Position numbers and translations under genes: made by a program. Below are positions 28,134 to 35,598 of a stretch of DNA of 64,000 bases, one piece after another. Positions within the stretch are counted from its first letter, which is position 1; the number at the start of each line of letters is the position of its first letter. Below the pieces are notes generated by a model that was given only the letters and a program-made list of their open reading frames with translations, was not told where the DNA came from and ran no database searches. Origin of the DNA: Thalassomonas viridans (GTDB lineage Bacteria; Pseudomonadota; Gammaproteobacteria; Enterobacterales; Alteromonadaceae). Location of the stretch: positions 4,960,001-5,024,000 of the forward strand of contig NZ_CP059733.1 of assembly GCF_000948985.2 (NCBI RefSeq), written 5' to 3'.

Positions 28134-29525
28134 TTACCTGATCTGCAATATGGTCTGGTTCAGCTGGTTATCCACTTCCAGTGCCCGCGAGTTCGCCTGG
28201 AAATTACGCTGGGCGGAGATTAAATCAATCAGCTCTGTGGTCAGGTTAACATTGGACTGTTCCAGGGCCTGCGAGTTAATGGTACCAAAGGTCCCGGTAC
28301 CCGCTTCACCCGCCAGCCCTTCGCCCGAGGCAACACTTTCCTTCCACGAGGTACCGCCTATCTGGGTCAGCCCCTGCTCATTGGCAAAGTTGACCAGGGC
28401 AATACGCTGCAATGGCGTCGAAGTACCGTTACTGTATTTGGCCAGTACCAGGCCGTCGCTGTCGATCTCTATGCCGGTTAGCCGGCCCACAGCCAAACCA
28501 TCCTGCTCTAACGCCGTCACTTCAAAGTTGGAGGCAAACTGGGTCGGTTCATTGGCATTAGGTCCTGTGGTATCGATATTAAAATCGATCTCTATGGTTT
28601 GTGTCGGATCTGAGCCATTGGCAAGCAAGAGGTTGCCCGAAGAGTCAGTGCCCAGGGCTTCAGTCACTATACCCCCTTCCGCCAGTGACGGCTGCTGTGA
28701 AATAAAGTCGCCGGAAGCATCAAAGTTCAGCCGGGCGCCGTTAACCGTAGGCACAGTCGCCGGGGTACCGCCACCGACACGGCCTTCGGCTACCGCACCG
28801 GCACCGGTACCGTCATCTATATCCACCAGCTGGCCATCAACCGCGGCAAACATCATCCAGGGGTTAGTGGTACCCACCGGCGCTTCCTTGACAAAATAAT
28901 AGGTCATGACATGGCTGTCACCGAGAGAGTCATAAATAGTCACTGAGGTAGAGTGGTTATAGGTCAGCGGATCTGTATGATCAAATTCGGCAATCGGGCC
29001 GACAATGGAATCCCCCGCCGGCAAATTCATTTTAATATCCACTTCGCTGGTTTGGGTCGGTGCACCGGAAGACGTCGGGATTTGTATCGGCGTTGCCGTA
29101 CTTAAACTGACCGAAGCAGAAGAGCCGTCGGCATTCACCGGGAAACCCAATAAAAACTCGCCGGCAGAGTTAACAATAAAGTTGCTGTCGTTAAGTTTGA
29201 ACTCACCCGCCCGGGTATAGGACTTATCCACACTATCCAGGGTGGGTATGGTGGAGAAAAAGCCGTTGCCTGTAATCGCTAAATCCAGCGCATTGGTGGT
29301 AAACTGCACACTGCCCTGGGAAAACTGCTGCGCCACTTCCGAGGTTAATACACCGTCACCGACTTTGGTTTTACCCGAGGCTAATAATGAAGAAGCATAG
29401 ACATCGACAAACTCGGCACGTGATTCTTTAAAACCCGTGGTGTTCACGTTGGCTATATTGTTAGACGTTACATCAAGATCTTTCTGAGCAGCGTTCAACC
29501 CGCTCAAGGCTACATTAAAAGACAT
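28134..29525 (-). CDS. flgE: Flagellar hook protein FlgE
   Basis: FlgE polymerises into the flexible hook. The 463-residue product has the hook/rod N-terminus (SFNVALSGLNAAQKDLDVTS, NNIANVNTTGFKESRAEF), the FlgE-specific middle, and the C-terminus SNVNLTTELIDLISAQRNFQ. Longer than the E. coli protein (about 400) and typical of marine relatives. It is the last gene of flgBCDE and ends in a strong terminator. Confidence 0.97.
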   Translation of the reverse strand: MSFNVALSGLNAAQKDLDVTSNNIANVNTTGFKESRAEFVDVYASSLLASGKTKVGDGVLTSEVAQQFSQGSVQFTTNALDLAITGNGFFSTIPTLDSVDKSYTRAGEFKLNDSNFIVNSAGEFLLGFPVNADGSSASVSLSTATPIQIPTSSGAPTQTSEVDIKMNLPAGDSIVGPIAEFDHTDPLTYNHSTSVTIYDSLGDSHVMTYYFVKEAPVGTTNPWMMFAAVDGQLVDIDDGTGAGAVAEGRVGGGTPATVPTVNGARLNFDASGDFISQQPSLAEGGIVTEALGTDSSGNLLLANGSDPTQTIEIDFNIDTTGPNANEPTQFASNFEVTALEQDGLAVGRLTGIEIDSDGLVLAKYSNGTSTPLQRIALVNFANEQGLTQIGGTSWKESVASGEGLAGEAGTGTFGTINSQALEQSNVNLTTELIDLISAQRNFQANSRALEVDNQLNQTILQIR

Positions 29526-29553
29526 ACATACACTCCAGAAAAACTACTTTGGA

Positions 29554-30243
29554 TTAACCTTCGGATACTTCAACAACGTCAGACAACGCCATTGAGCTAC
29601 CACCATTTAAATTCAATAAAATACTACCGCCGGCACCCGCCAGGGTGACACTGTCAACTTTACGGTAAGTCATGGCCGATAATTCTGTCGATTTGCCATC
29701 GACAATACCGGCAATGCGGAAACGATATTCACCGGCTGGGGCTGCGTACCCGCTGGACTCTTTGCCATCCCAGGTAAAGGCCGACTCTCCGGCGGCGACA
29801 CTGCCCACCGGTACTGTCTGTACCCGTTCACCGGCAGCATTTTCCACATAAATCACCACATTACTGGCCGGCTCGTCGGTCACTAATTTTCCTTTGACCT
29901 CCTCATCGCCAACCAGGGTAAAGCTGTTATCTTCCACCATCACGCTGCGCCCCACCAGGGACGAAGCCTGCAATGCCTGCCCCGAGGACATGGAAGAAGC
30001 AAAGTTAGTGAACTGCTCGTTTAACTGGGTTACTCCGTCGGTCGTTGAAAAAGCAGTCATCTGGGAAATCATTTCATTGTTTTCCACCGGCTTGGTCGGA
30101 TCCTGGTAGGAAAGCTCTTTGGTTAATAAAGCAAAGAAATCTTCCTGTGTCAGCATTCCGTCATCTTTGTCGGCAACTTTGTACGATTCCTGCTGCCAAC
30201 GCAGACTGTCCAGGGCACCGCCGCCACTTACTGTATCCACCAT
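29554..30243 (-). CDS. flgD: Flagellar hook capping/scaffold protein FlgD
   Basis: FlgD caps the growing hook and is needed for its assembly. The 229-residue product has the conserved N-terminus (LTQEDFFALLTKELSYQDPT, KPVENNEMISQMTAFST) and a C-terminal FlgD Ig-like/Tudor region (GEYRFRIAGIVDGKS). It sits between flgC and flgE with gaps of 17 and 28 bases. Confidence 0.97.
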   Translation of the reverse strand: MVDTVSGGGALDSLRWQQESYKVADKDDGMLTQEDFFALLTKELSYQDPTKPVENNEMISQMTAFSTTDGVTQLNEQFTNFASSMSSGQALQASSLVGRSVMVEDNSFTLVGDEEVKGKLVTDEPASNVVIYVENAAGERVQTVPVGSVAAGESAFTWDGKESSGYAAPAGEYRFRIAGIVDGKSTELSAMTYRKVDSVTLAGAGGSILLNLNGGSSMALSDVVEVSEG

Positions 30244-30260
30244 ATTGCGCTCCTAATCAG

Positions 30261-30680
30261 TTACCTTTGGCCCAGGGTCAGGGTTTTTGTCACCATACTT
30301 TTTGCCGACTCCGCCACCTGGACATTGGTCTGGTAGGAACGCGAAGCTGAAATCATATTGGTCATTTCTTCAATGACATTAACATTGGGCTTATAAATAT
30401 AACCATCACTGTCTGCCATGGGATGTTCGGGGGAATACTCAACATTGAGAGGCTTGTCACTCTCTACTATGCCAAGGACATTCACTCCGACGGAAGCATT
30501 TTGCCCCCCGGCAGCTTTTTGCATCTCTGCGGCAAAAACCGGATGCCGGGCCCGGTAAGTTTGGTCGATACTACTGCTGACGCTATCGGCATTGGCGATA
30601 TTACTTGCAGTGGTATTCAAACGTACCGATTGTGCGCTCATGCCAGTGCCGGTAATGTCAAAAACGTTAAACAGGCTCAT
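30261..30680 (-). CDS. flgC: Flagellar proximal rod protein FlgC
   Basis: FlgC is a proximal rod subunit. The 139-residue product shows the rod motif (LNTTASNIANADSVSSSIDQ) and the C-terminal NVIEEMTNMISASRSYQTNV expected of FlgC. It lies 2 bases after flgB, implying translational coupling. Confidence 0.97.
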   Translation of the reverse strand: MSLFNVFDITGTGMSAQSVRLNTTASNIANADSVSSSIDQTYRARHPVFAAEMQKAAGGQNASVGVNVLGIVESDKPLNVEYSPEHPMADSDGYIYKPNVNVIEEMTNMISASRSYQTNVQVAESAKSMVTKTLTLGQR

Positions 30681-30682
30681 AA

Positions 30683-31081
30683 TTATTGCCCTCCGGTGAT
30701 CGCTTTTTTCAACCCTTTGATACTGCCGTTCAGGAATTGAAAGCTAGTTTGATATTCTAATGAGTTTTCTAGATACAAGTTTCGTTCCACTTGTACATCT
30801 ACGGTATTACCATCACCGGTATCCGGCTGGTTAGGCACCCGATACTCCACACCGTTATTGAGTTCCATGCGGACATCAAAATGTTTTTCGTTGGTGCGGG
30901 TCATACCCATGGATTGTTTCTGGGAGGCTTGAGCCAGGGCTTTTTGAAAGTCCATACCTTTTGCTTTATACCCTGGGGTATCTGCATTTGCGATATTACT
31001 GGCAATGACTTCCGCGCGCTTCGAGCGTAATACCAGCCCGTTCGCGTAAAGTCCAAATGCCTTGTCAAAACTAATAGCCAT
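30683..31081 (-). CDS. flgB: Flagellar proximal rod protein FlgB
   Basis: FlgB is the innermost rod subunit. The 132-residue product starts MAISFDKAFGLYANGLVLRS, has the rod motif (VIASNIANADTPGYKAKGMD) and ends with a FlgB-like SLEYQTSFQFLNGSIKGLKK. An upstream in-frame ATG at 31117 would add 12 residues; ATG 31081 is preferred for its GGAGGTGG ribosome site and the conserved N-terminus, and because the predicted sigma-54 start site (about 31101) lies between the two. Confidence 0.96.
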   Translation of the reverse strand: MAISFDKAFGLYANGLVLRSKRAEVIASNIANADTPGYKAKGMDFQKALAQASQKQSMGMTRTNEKHFDVRMELNNGVEYRVPNQPDTGDGNTVDVQVERNLYLENSLEYQTSFQFLNGSIKGLKKAITGGQ

Positions 31082-31112
31082 ACTGCCACCTCCAATTAGA
31101 TGACAGTACTCA

Positions 31113-31128
31113 TTCAATAATTATGCCA
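31113..31128 (-). promoter_or_regulatory. Candidate sigma-54 promoter for flgBCDE
   Basis: Minus-strand TGGCAT-AATTA-TTGAA keeps the -24 box and spacing but has TTGA rather than TTGC at -12. The start would be near 31101, 20 bases before the flgB ATG. Confidence 0.55.
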
Positions 31129-31144
31129 AGGCTAAACGTCAAAT

Positions 31145-31987
31145 TTACGTTTTTTTCTGGTAAACGATACCTGGATTGCAACGCAGCATGTCAAAATCCT
31201 GGTTGAGTCCGGAGAGAGATTCTGAGGCCCCGAGGAATAAATAGCCCTTATTATTCAAAGAGCCGTGAATTTGCCCTAAGATCTTTGCTTTGATTTCCGG
31301 GGAAAAATAAATAAGCACATTACGGCAGAAAACAATATCAAAACGCCCGATCAGGCTGTAGCTGCCGAGCAGGTTAAGCTGGCGGAAACTGACCATTTTC
31401 TTGACCTGGTCTTTGACTTTATACATGCCGTTGTCACCGGGTTCAAAAAACTGGCGCTTTCGTTCCGCCGACAAGCCGCGTACTATCGCCAGGCTGTCAT
31501 AATGCCCGTATTTACAGTGCTCCAGCATAGTATTGGAGATATCGGTACCGGTAATTTGCACACCGCCGGGAAAAGCCCCCGGCTGGCTTTGCTGCATTTC
31601 CAGCACCGACATGGCGATTGAGTAGGGCTCCTGTCCGGAAGAGCTGGCCGCCGACCATATCTTTACCGGCGTCCTGCGCCCGGTAAATTCCGGCAACAGG
31701 CGTTTTTTTAATAACTCAAAAGGATAATCATCGCGAAACCATAAGGTTTCATTGGTGGTCATGGCATCGATAACAGCGGCACGTAATTGCCGCTCTACCG
31801 GAGACAGGGTCCTGCTGACCAGGGCACTTAAGGTGGCAACCTCAAATTTTGCCATCAAAGGGGCTAAACGACTTTTTACCAGATATTGCTTGTTTTCCCC
31901 GAGCACTATGCCGCATTGCTGCTCAAGAAAAGTTCTAAACTGATGATAACTTTTATCATCAAGCTCCTTAGATAACACTATACGCAC
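31145..31987 (-). CDS. cheR: Chemotaxis protein methyltransferase CheR
   Basis: CheR transfers methyl groups from S-adenosylmethionine to glutamates of chemoreceptors. The 280-residue product has the CheR N-terminal helical domain (DDKSYHQFRTFLEQQCGIVL), the motif AMTTNETLWFRDDYPFELL, the SAM-binding region IWSAASSSGQEPYSIAMSV, and FDIVFCRNVLIYFSPEIKAK. No pentapeptide receptor-tethering extension is needed here as this is the enzyme. It is 32 bases after cheV, before flgB, the usual polar-flagellar order. Confidence 0.97.
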   Translation of the reverse strand: MRIVLSKELDDKSYHQFRTFLEQQCGIVLGENKQYLVKSRLAPLMAKFEVATLSALVSRTLSPVERQLRAAVIDAMTTNETLWFRDDYPFELLKKRLLPEFTGRRTPVKIWSAASSSGQEPYSIAMSVLEMQQSQPGAFPGGVQITGTDISNTMLEHCKYGHYDSLAIVRGLSAERKRQFFEPGDNGMYKVKDQVKKMVSFRQLNLLGSYSLIGRFDIVFCRNVLIYFSPEIKAKILGQIHGSLNNKGYLFLGASESLSGLNQDFDMLRCNPGIVYQKKT

Positions 31988-32019
31988 CTGCTTGTTTCAT
32001 TACTGCCAACACTATCGCC

Positions 32020-32946
32020 CTAGTCAAGTTTCAACCACTTTTTCACGGCAGTGGCCAGCTCATCCGGGTGGAACTTAGGAATAAAATCCTGGGCCCCGAC
32101 TTTCTCCACCATAGCATTGTTAAAAACACCGCTAAGGGAGGTATGCAGGATCACCGGCATATCGCGCAGCCTTTCATTGCTTTTGATTTCCGCGGTTAAA
32201 GTGTAGCCATCCATTTCCGGCATTTCGATATCTGAGATCAGCAAGGCCACTTTCTCCCCTATGGCATGCTCGCATTCGGCGTCTATGGCTTTGAGCTGAT
32301 CCAGGGCGTCCTGGCCATTTTTTGCCAGCACCATGTTCAGGCCCAAAGGTTCAAGCGCCCTGCGCACCTGGTTGCGGGCAACGGTAGAGTCATCGGCAAT
32401 CATGATAACTTTATCGCCGATACTTTCACCGATGGACTCATCAACAATTTCTTCGCTGAGCTCGGTAGATACCGGGCTGATCTCATTCAAGATCTTCTCT
32501 ACATCTAAAATTGACACCATTTCTTCGTCAATTTCGGTTACCGCGGTCAAATAGCTGGATTTACCCGTGCCTTCAGGCGGCGGCATAATATCCTGCCAAC
32601 GGATATTGATGATGCGTTCAACCCCGGACACCAAAAAGCCCTGAACGCTGCGGTTATATTCGGCAATAATAATAAAACTGTCGTCGGTTTGCTTTATTTC
32701 CGGCCCGCCGGTGGCCTTGCTTAAGTCGATAACCGAAATCGTCTGCCCCCGGATATGGGCAACCCCCTTGATATATTTGTCCTGCTTGGGCAAAGAGGTT
32801 AAATGAGGGCATTGCAAGACTTCCCGCACTTTAAAAACATTGATACCAAACCGCTGCCTGCCCACCAATTTAAACATCAATAATTCGAGTCTGTTTTGTC
32901 CAACCAACTGCGTTCGTTGGTTCACTGAATCTAAAATGCCTGCCAT
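32020..32946 (-). CDS. cheV: Chemotaxis coupling protein CheV (CheW-receiver fusion)
   Basis: CheV couples receptors to CheA through an N-terminal CheW domain and adapts through a C-terminal receiver domain. The 308-residue product shows the CheW part (QRFGINVFKVREVLQCPHLT, HIRGQTISVIDLSKA) and the receiver with the acidic pair and phospho-Asp (VIMIADDSTVARNQVRRALE, ALLISDIEMPEMDGYTL). The start at 32946 (MAGILDSVNQRTQL) is preferred over 32967 because AACGAGGT precedes it and it matches the family N-terminus. Confidence 0.96.
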   Translation of the reverse strand: MAGILDSVNQRTQLVGQNRLELLMFKLVGRQRFGINVFKVREVLQCPHLTSLPKQDKYIKGVAHIRGQTISVIDLSKATGGPEIKQTDDSFIIIAEYNRSVQGFLVSGVERIINIRWQDIMPPPEGTGKSSYLTAVTEIDEEMVSILDVEKILNEISPVSTELSEEIVDESIGESIGDKVIMIADDSTVARNQVRRALEPLGLNMVLAKNGQDALDQLKAIDAECEHAIGEKVALLISDIEMPEMDGYTLTAEIKSNERLRDMPVILHTSLSGVFNNAMVEKVGAQDFIPKFHPDELATAVKKWLKLD

Positions 32947-32993
32947 AAAAACCTCGTTTCGAACCATGCCCCTAACTTATAAAATAAAGAGAT

Positions 32994-33040
32994 AAGGCAC
33001 ATTTCTTGATAGTAAATGTAAATTCGAAGATATGTGCCTT
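32994..33040. repeat. Inverted repeat between cheV and flgA
   Basis: Arms AAGGCACAT (32994-33002) and ATGTGCCTT (33032-33040) face each other; allowing one mismatch each arm extends to AAGGCACATWTCTT. It lies in the 180-base divergent cheV/flgA region. Each arm resembles a sigma-54 -24 box, so it may be paired promoters or a regulator site. Confidence 0.5.
32995..33010 (+). promoter_or_regulatory. Possible sigma-54 promoter for flgA
   Basis: Plus-strand AGGCAC-ATTTC-TTGAT keeps the GG doublet and spacing but has TTGA at -12, like the flgB site. The leader to flgA would be about 106 bases. Confidence 0.35.
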
Positions 33041-33126
33041 TTATTTGACACAAATTGCAATTACATTAGCTTAAATTAAGCATAGTCCAGTATTTGTATT
33101 TCCCTAGCATATAGAACATAAAATTT

Positions 33127-33819
33127 ATGAGCAAAATAAAGATTTTTATACCATTTTTATCATTAGTCTCTTTGATTTCAATATCAGTTCAATCAATGAC
33201 TTTTGACAGATCCTATATCGAAAATTTTGCCAAACAATATGTAGAAAAACACGTTACCGCACCACCCAACGGAAAAATGGAAGTGATAGTATCCGCGATA
33301 GACCCCAGGATACAGATCAAACCATGCGAATCACCACTACAGGCAAATATACCTGAAAATCACAACAGCCGAAACGTAAATATTAAAATAAGTTGTGTTG
33401 ATTCAAGACCCTGGTACATTTACCTGCCGGTAAAGATTATCAACACGATTCAGGTTGTGGTTGCCAAAGAGAACATCAGCAAAGGCAGTTTGCTCGATGA
33501 CACTAATCTGGAATTAGTCTACCACGAGCAGAAAAAAATACGCGGTGAATGGCAGGATGATACCGGCGATCTGATTGGCGGCCGTGCCAAAAGATCCATT
33601 TCAAAAGGCACGCTCATCACTAAAAGGAATATCTGTATCGTCTGCAAAGGCGACAGTGTCACCATTATCGCCCGTTCGGATGATTTTTCTATCAAGACCT
33701 CGGGCATCGCCCTTAAAGACGGCAATATAGGTGAACAAATCCGGGTAAAAAATAAACGTTCAGGCAAAATCATCAGCGCCAGAATTAGTGCTATTAACCA
33801 GGTTATAATTGATTTATAA
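33127..33819 (+). CDS. flgA: Flagellar P-ring assembly chaperone FlgA
   Basis: FlgA is the periplasmic chaperone for P-ring (FlgI) assembly. The 230-residue product has a signal peptide (IFIPFLSLVSLISISVQS) and the C-terminal SAF domain (VVVAKENISKGSLLDDTNLE, GGRAKRSISKGTLITKRNIC, CKGDSVTIIARSDDFSIKTS, IGEQIRVKNKRSGKIISARI). Its codons are more A/T-rich than those of the flanking genes and no strong ribosome site precedes ATG 33127. It starts the flgA-flgM-flgN plus-strand group. Confidence 0.93.
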   Translation: MSKIKIFIPFLSLVSLISISVQSMTFDRSYIENFAKQYVEKHVTAPPNGKMEVIVSAIDPRIQIKPCESPLQANIPENHNSRNVNIKISCVDSRPWYIYLPVKIINTIQVVVAKENISKGSLLDDTNLELVYHEQKKIRGEWQDDTGDLIGGRAKRSISKGTLITKRNICIVCKGDSVTIIARSDDFSIKTSGIALKDGNIGEQIRVKNKRSGKIISARISAINQVIIDL

Positions 33820-33825
33820 TTTTTC

Positions 33826-33852
33826 TAAAGTTATCTCAAGTTTTGCCGATAA
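33826..33852 (+). promoter_or_regulatory. Sigma-28 (FliA) promoter for flgM-flgN
   Basis: TAAAGTTA-N11-GCCGATAA matches the FliA consensus almost exactly with perfect spacing. The start is near 33859, about 33 bases before the flgM ATG. It gives the classic loop in which FliA transcribes its own anti-sigma factor. Confidence 0.92.
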
Positions 33853-33891
33853 CAAGATAGTAGAAAATGACGAGTTGCATGGGAACTTATT

Positions 33892-34203
33892 ATGGCCATT
33901 AATATCAACAACTTGAATGCAAACAATCAAGTTAAGCAAAATCTTGATCAGCAATCAAAAGTAAAGAGTGACAGCGCACAAGCCGCCGGCGCCGAGCAGG
34001 CTAAGCTTGCCCGCCAGGATTCTGTGTCTATTACCCCGCAGGCAAAACAGCTGACCGAATTGCAGAAAAAAGCCGCGGATGCTCCCGTGATGGATCAGAA
34101 GAAGATCGAGAAATTAAAAATGGCCATTTCTTCCGGCGAATATAAAGTCAACCCGGAAAAACTGGCGGCCAGTATTTCCAACTTTGAATTTAATTTGCTG
34201 TAA
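33892..34203 (+). CDS. flgM: Anti-sigma-28 factor FlgM
   Basis: FlgM binds and silences FliA (sigma-28) until it is exported through the completed hook. The 103-residue product is low in complexity at its N-terminus (Asn/Gln-rich) and has the C-terminal FliA-binding helices (ITPQAKQLTELQKKA, KIEKLKMAISSGEYKVNPEK, LAASISNFEF). It follows flgA after 72 bases, which hold the sigma-28 promoter, and precedes flgN by 25 bases. Confidence 0.93.
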   Translation: MAININNLNANNQVKQNLDQQSKVKSDSAQAAGAEQAKLARQDSVSITPQAKQLTELQKKAADAPVMDQKKIEKLKMAISSGEYKVNPEKLAASISNFEFNLL

Positions 34204-34228
34204 CTTTCTAACCTAAGGCAACGGCATT

Positions 34229-34660
34229 ATGTCTGCAGACCATACCCCAGAACAACTCCTCGCCCGGCAATTATCCCAGTTACAGGCACTGGAGAAGTTA
34301 TTGCTGAGTGAAAAAGACATTATCATCAAGCACTCTCCCGATGCCCTTAATGAAATTACCGCCAAAAAGAATGACCTGTTAACGGCCATCCAAACCCTGG
34401 ATAACCAGATTGGCCAGAACAGGCAGTTTATTCAGGATAAAAGAGACGGCAAGTTTAGCCGGGAATTGGAAGAGATCGCCACCGTTCTGGAGTCTTGCCA
34501 GCAACAGAATCAGCTAAATGGCCAGATTATCCAGCAATCCCAGCTGACCGTAGAACGTATGAAAACGACGTTACTGGAAAGCCACAGCAAAACCTCCCTT
34601 ACCTATGACAGTAAAGGCAAAAAAAGCGGCGGATTAAGCAGTTTAGGATTAAAGGCCTGA
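34229..34660 (+). CDS. flgN: Flagellar export chaperone FlgN
   Basis: FlgN is the export chaperone for the junction proteins FlgK and FlgL. The 143-residue product is almost all helical (QLLARQLSQLQALEKLLLSE, DKRDGKFSRELEEIATVLES) and ends in a basic Gly/Ser tail, as in FlgN of Vibrio. Sequence conservation in the family is low; the flgA-flgM-flgN order makes the call firm. No U-rich terminator was seen after it. Confidence 0.88.
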   Translation: MSADHTPEQLLARQLSQLQALEKLLLSEKDIIIKHSPDALNEITAKKNDLLTAIQTLDNQIGQNRQFIQDKRDGKFSRELEEIATVLESCQQQNQLNGQIIQQSQLTVERMKTTLLESHSKTSLTYDSKGKKSGGLSSLGLKA

Positions 34661-34734
34661 TATTTCAGGCGATTCTCTAAGAAAAAAGCCCCCAGACAAA
34701 GATACCACTGCCGCTCAATAGCGGCCCGTAGCAA

Positions 34735-35202
34735 TTAGTAGTAATTGACGCTTTTGATTTTTTTATCACGCTTGAAAGTCAGGTAAATATCATAGACTTC
34801 TTTAAAATCTAAGGTCATTTCCGTGGTATAGGTATCACCGACGGCATAACTTTTCACCACTTTAGCCCCGCGGATCACCCCCTGCACCGATGCCGACAAC
34901 TGGTTGTTCTCCACCAATAAATCAGCCATAGAGAGCTTGCTGCTCACTTGCTGGCCGTACACCTGCTCCGCCAGTTCCGCATAAGCGGCAAGCTTGGAGG
35001 CTTTTATCGCCATCAGCATACGCTGGGTTTCATGCTCGGATTTCTGCAAACTGATAGGCGCATAACCTACCGCATGGATCACAGGAAAACTTTCCGGCTC
35101 AACCGACTGCCATGACACGTGCTTATCATAAACCGATGAACAGCCGGCCATTAACCCCAAAGACAAGGTCAGCAATATCACTTTACCGTTAAATTTTTTC
35201 AT
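34735..35202 (-). CDS. flgP: Outer-membrane flagellar lipoprotein FlgP
   Basis: FlgP is an LPP20-family lipoprotein that forms outer-membrane disks around polar flagella in Vibrio and Campylobacter. The 155-residue product has a lipoprotein signal (LLTLSLGLMAGCSS), then YAPISLQKSEHETQRMLMAI and KASKLAAYAELAEQVYGQQV, characteristic of the family. The start at 35202 (MKKFNGKV) is chosen over upstream starts up to 35268 because it gives a normal signal peptide and AGAG lies just before it. It is convergent to flgN and divergent from flgT; no FlgO gene is seen beside it. Confidence 0.85.
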   Translation of the reverse strand: MKKFNGKVILLTLSLGLMAGCSSVYDKHVSWQSVEPESFPVIHAVGYAPISLQKSEHETQRMLMAIKASKLAAYAELAEQVYGQQVSSKLSMADLLVENNQLSASVQGVIRGAKVVKSYAVGDTYTTEMTLDFKEVYDIYLTFKRDKKIKSVNYY

Positions 35203-35379
35203 AATCTCTACCATATCTTTTACTACCACCACCGGCATTAACATCGAGTCAGGGGGGCGACAACGCAAAGATCCCGCCCCGGATAAATCACCGCTTTAAC
35301 TTGACGGTATTTATGTCAATTATCTGACATCACCGGCATTTATATTTCAGAGGAACAACAGGCCCGCCTTTACCATAAG

Positions 35380-35424
35380 CCTGCAGGTAACTTTACGGCC
35401 TGCAGGTAACTTTACGGCCTGCAG
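35380..35424. repeat. Tandem 19-base repeat, 2.4 copies
   Basis: CCTGCAGGTAACTTTACGG occurs at 35380-35398 and 35399-35417 with a partial third copy CCTGCAG at 35418-35424. It lies in the 396-base flgP/flgT divergent region and codes for nothing. Confidence 0.9.
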
Positions 35425-35500
35425 CACAAAGCTTGCAAACTTATAAAAAAGCTATATAAGAGTACAAGGTGATTAACCGGCTCCTCACACGGCTATAAGC

Positions 35501-35516
35501 AGGCACATTCCATGCC
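35501..35516 (+). promoter_or_regulatory. Second sigma-54-like site upstream of flgT
   Basis: AGGCAC-ATTCC-ATGCC has exact doublet spacing but a weak -12 box. It lies 45 bases upstream of the better site at 35546. Confidence 0.3.
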
Positions 35517-35545
35517 AATAGCTCTAAAATAAAAAATAACCAAGC

Positions 35546-35561
35546 AGGCACAGAATCTGCA
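35546..35561 (+). promoter_or_regulatory. Sigma-54 promoter for flgT
   Basis: AGGCAC-AGAAT-CTGCA differs from consensus only at two outer positions. The start is near 35573, about 26 bases before the flgT ATG, matching the geometry of the fliE, flrB and flgF promoters. Confidence 0.75.
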
Positions 35562-35598
35562 TATTCCAAAACACGAACAGACTCCTCGAAGAAGTGAA

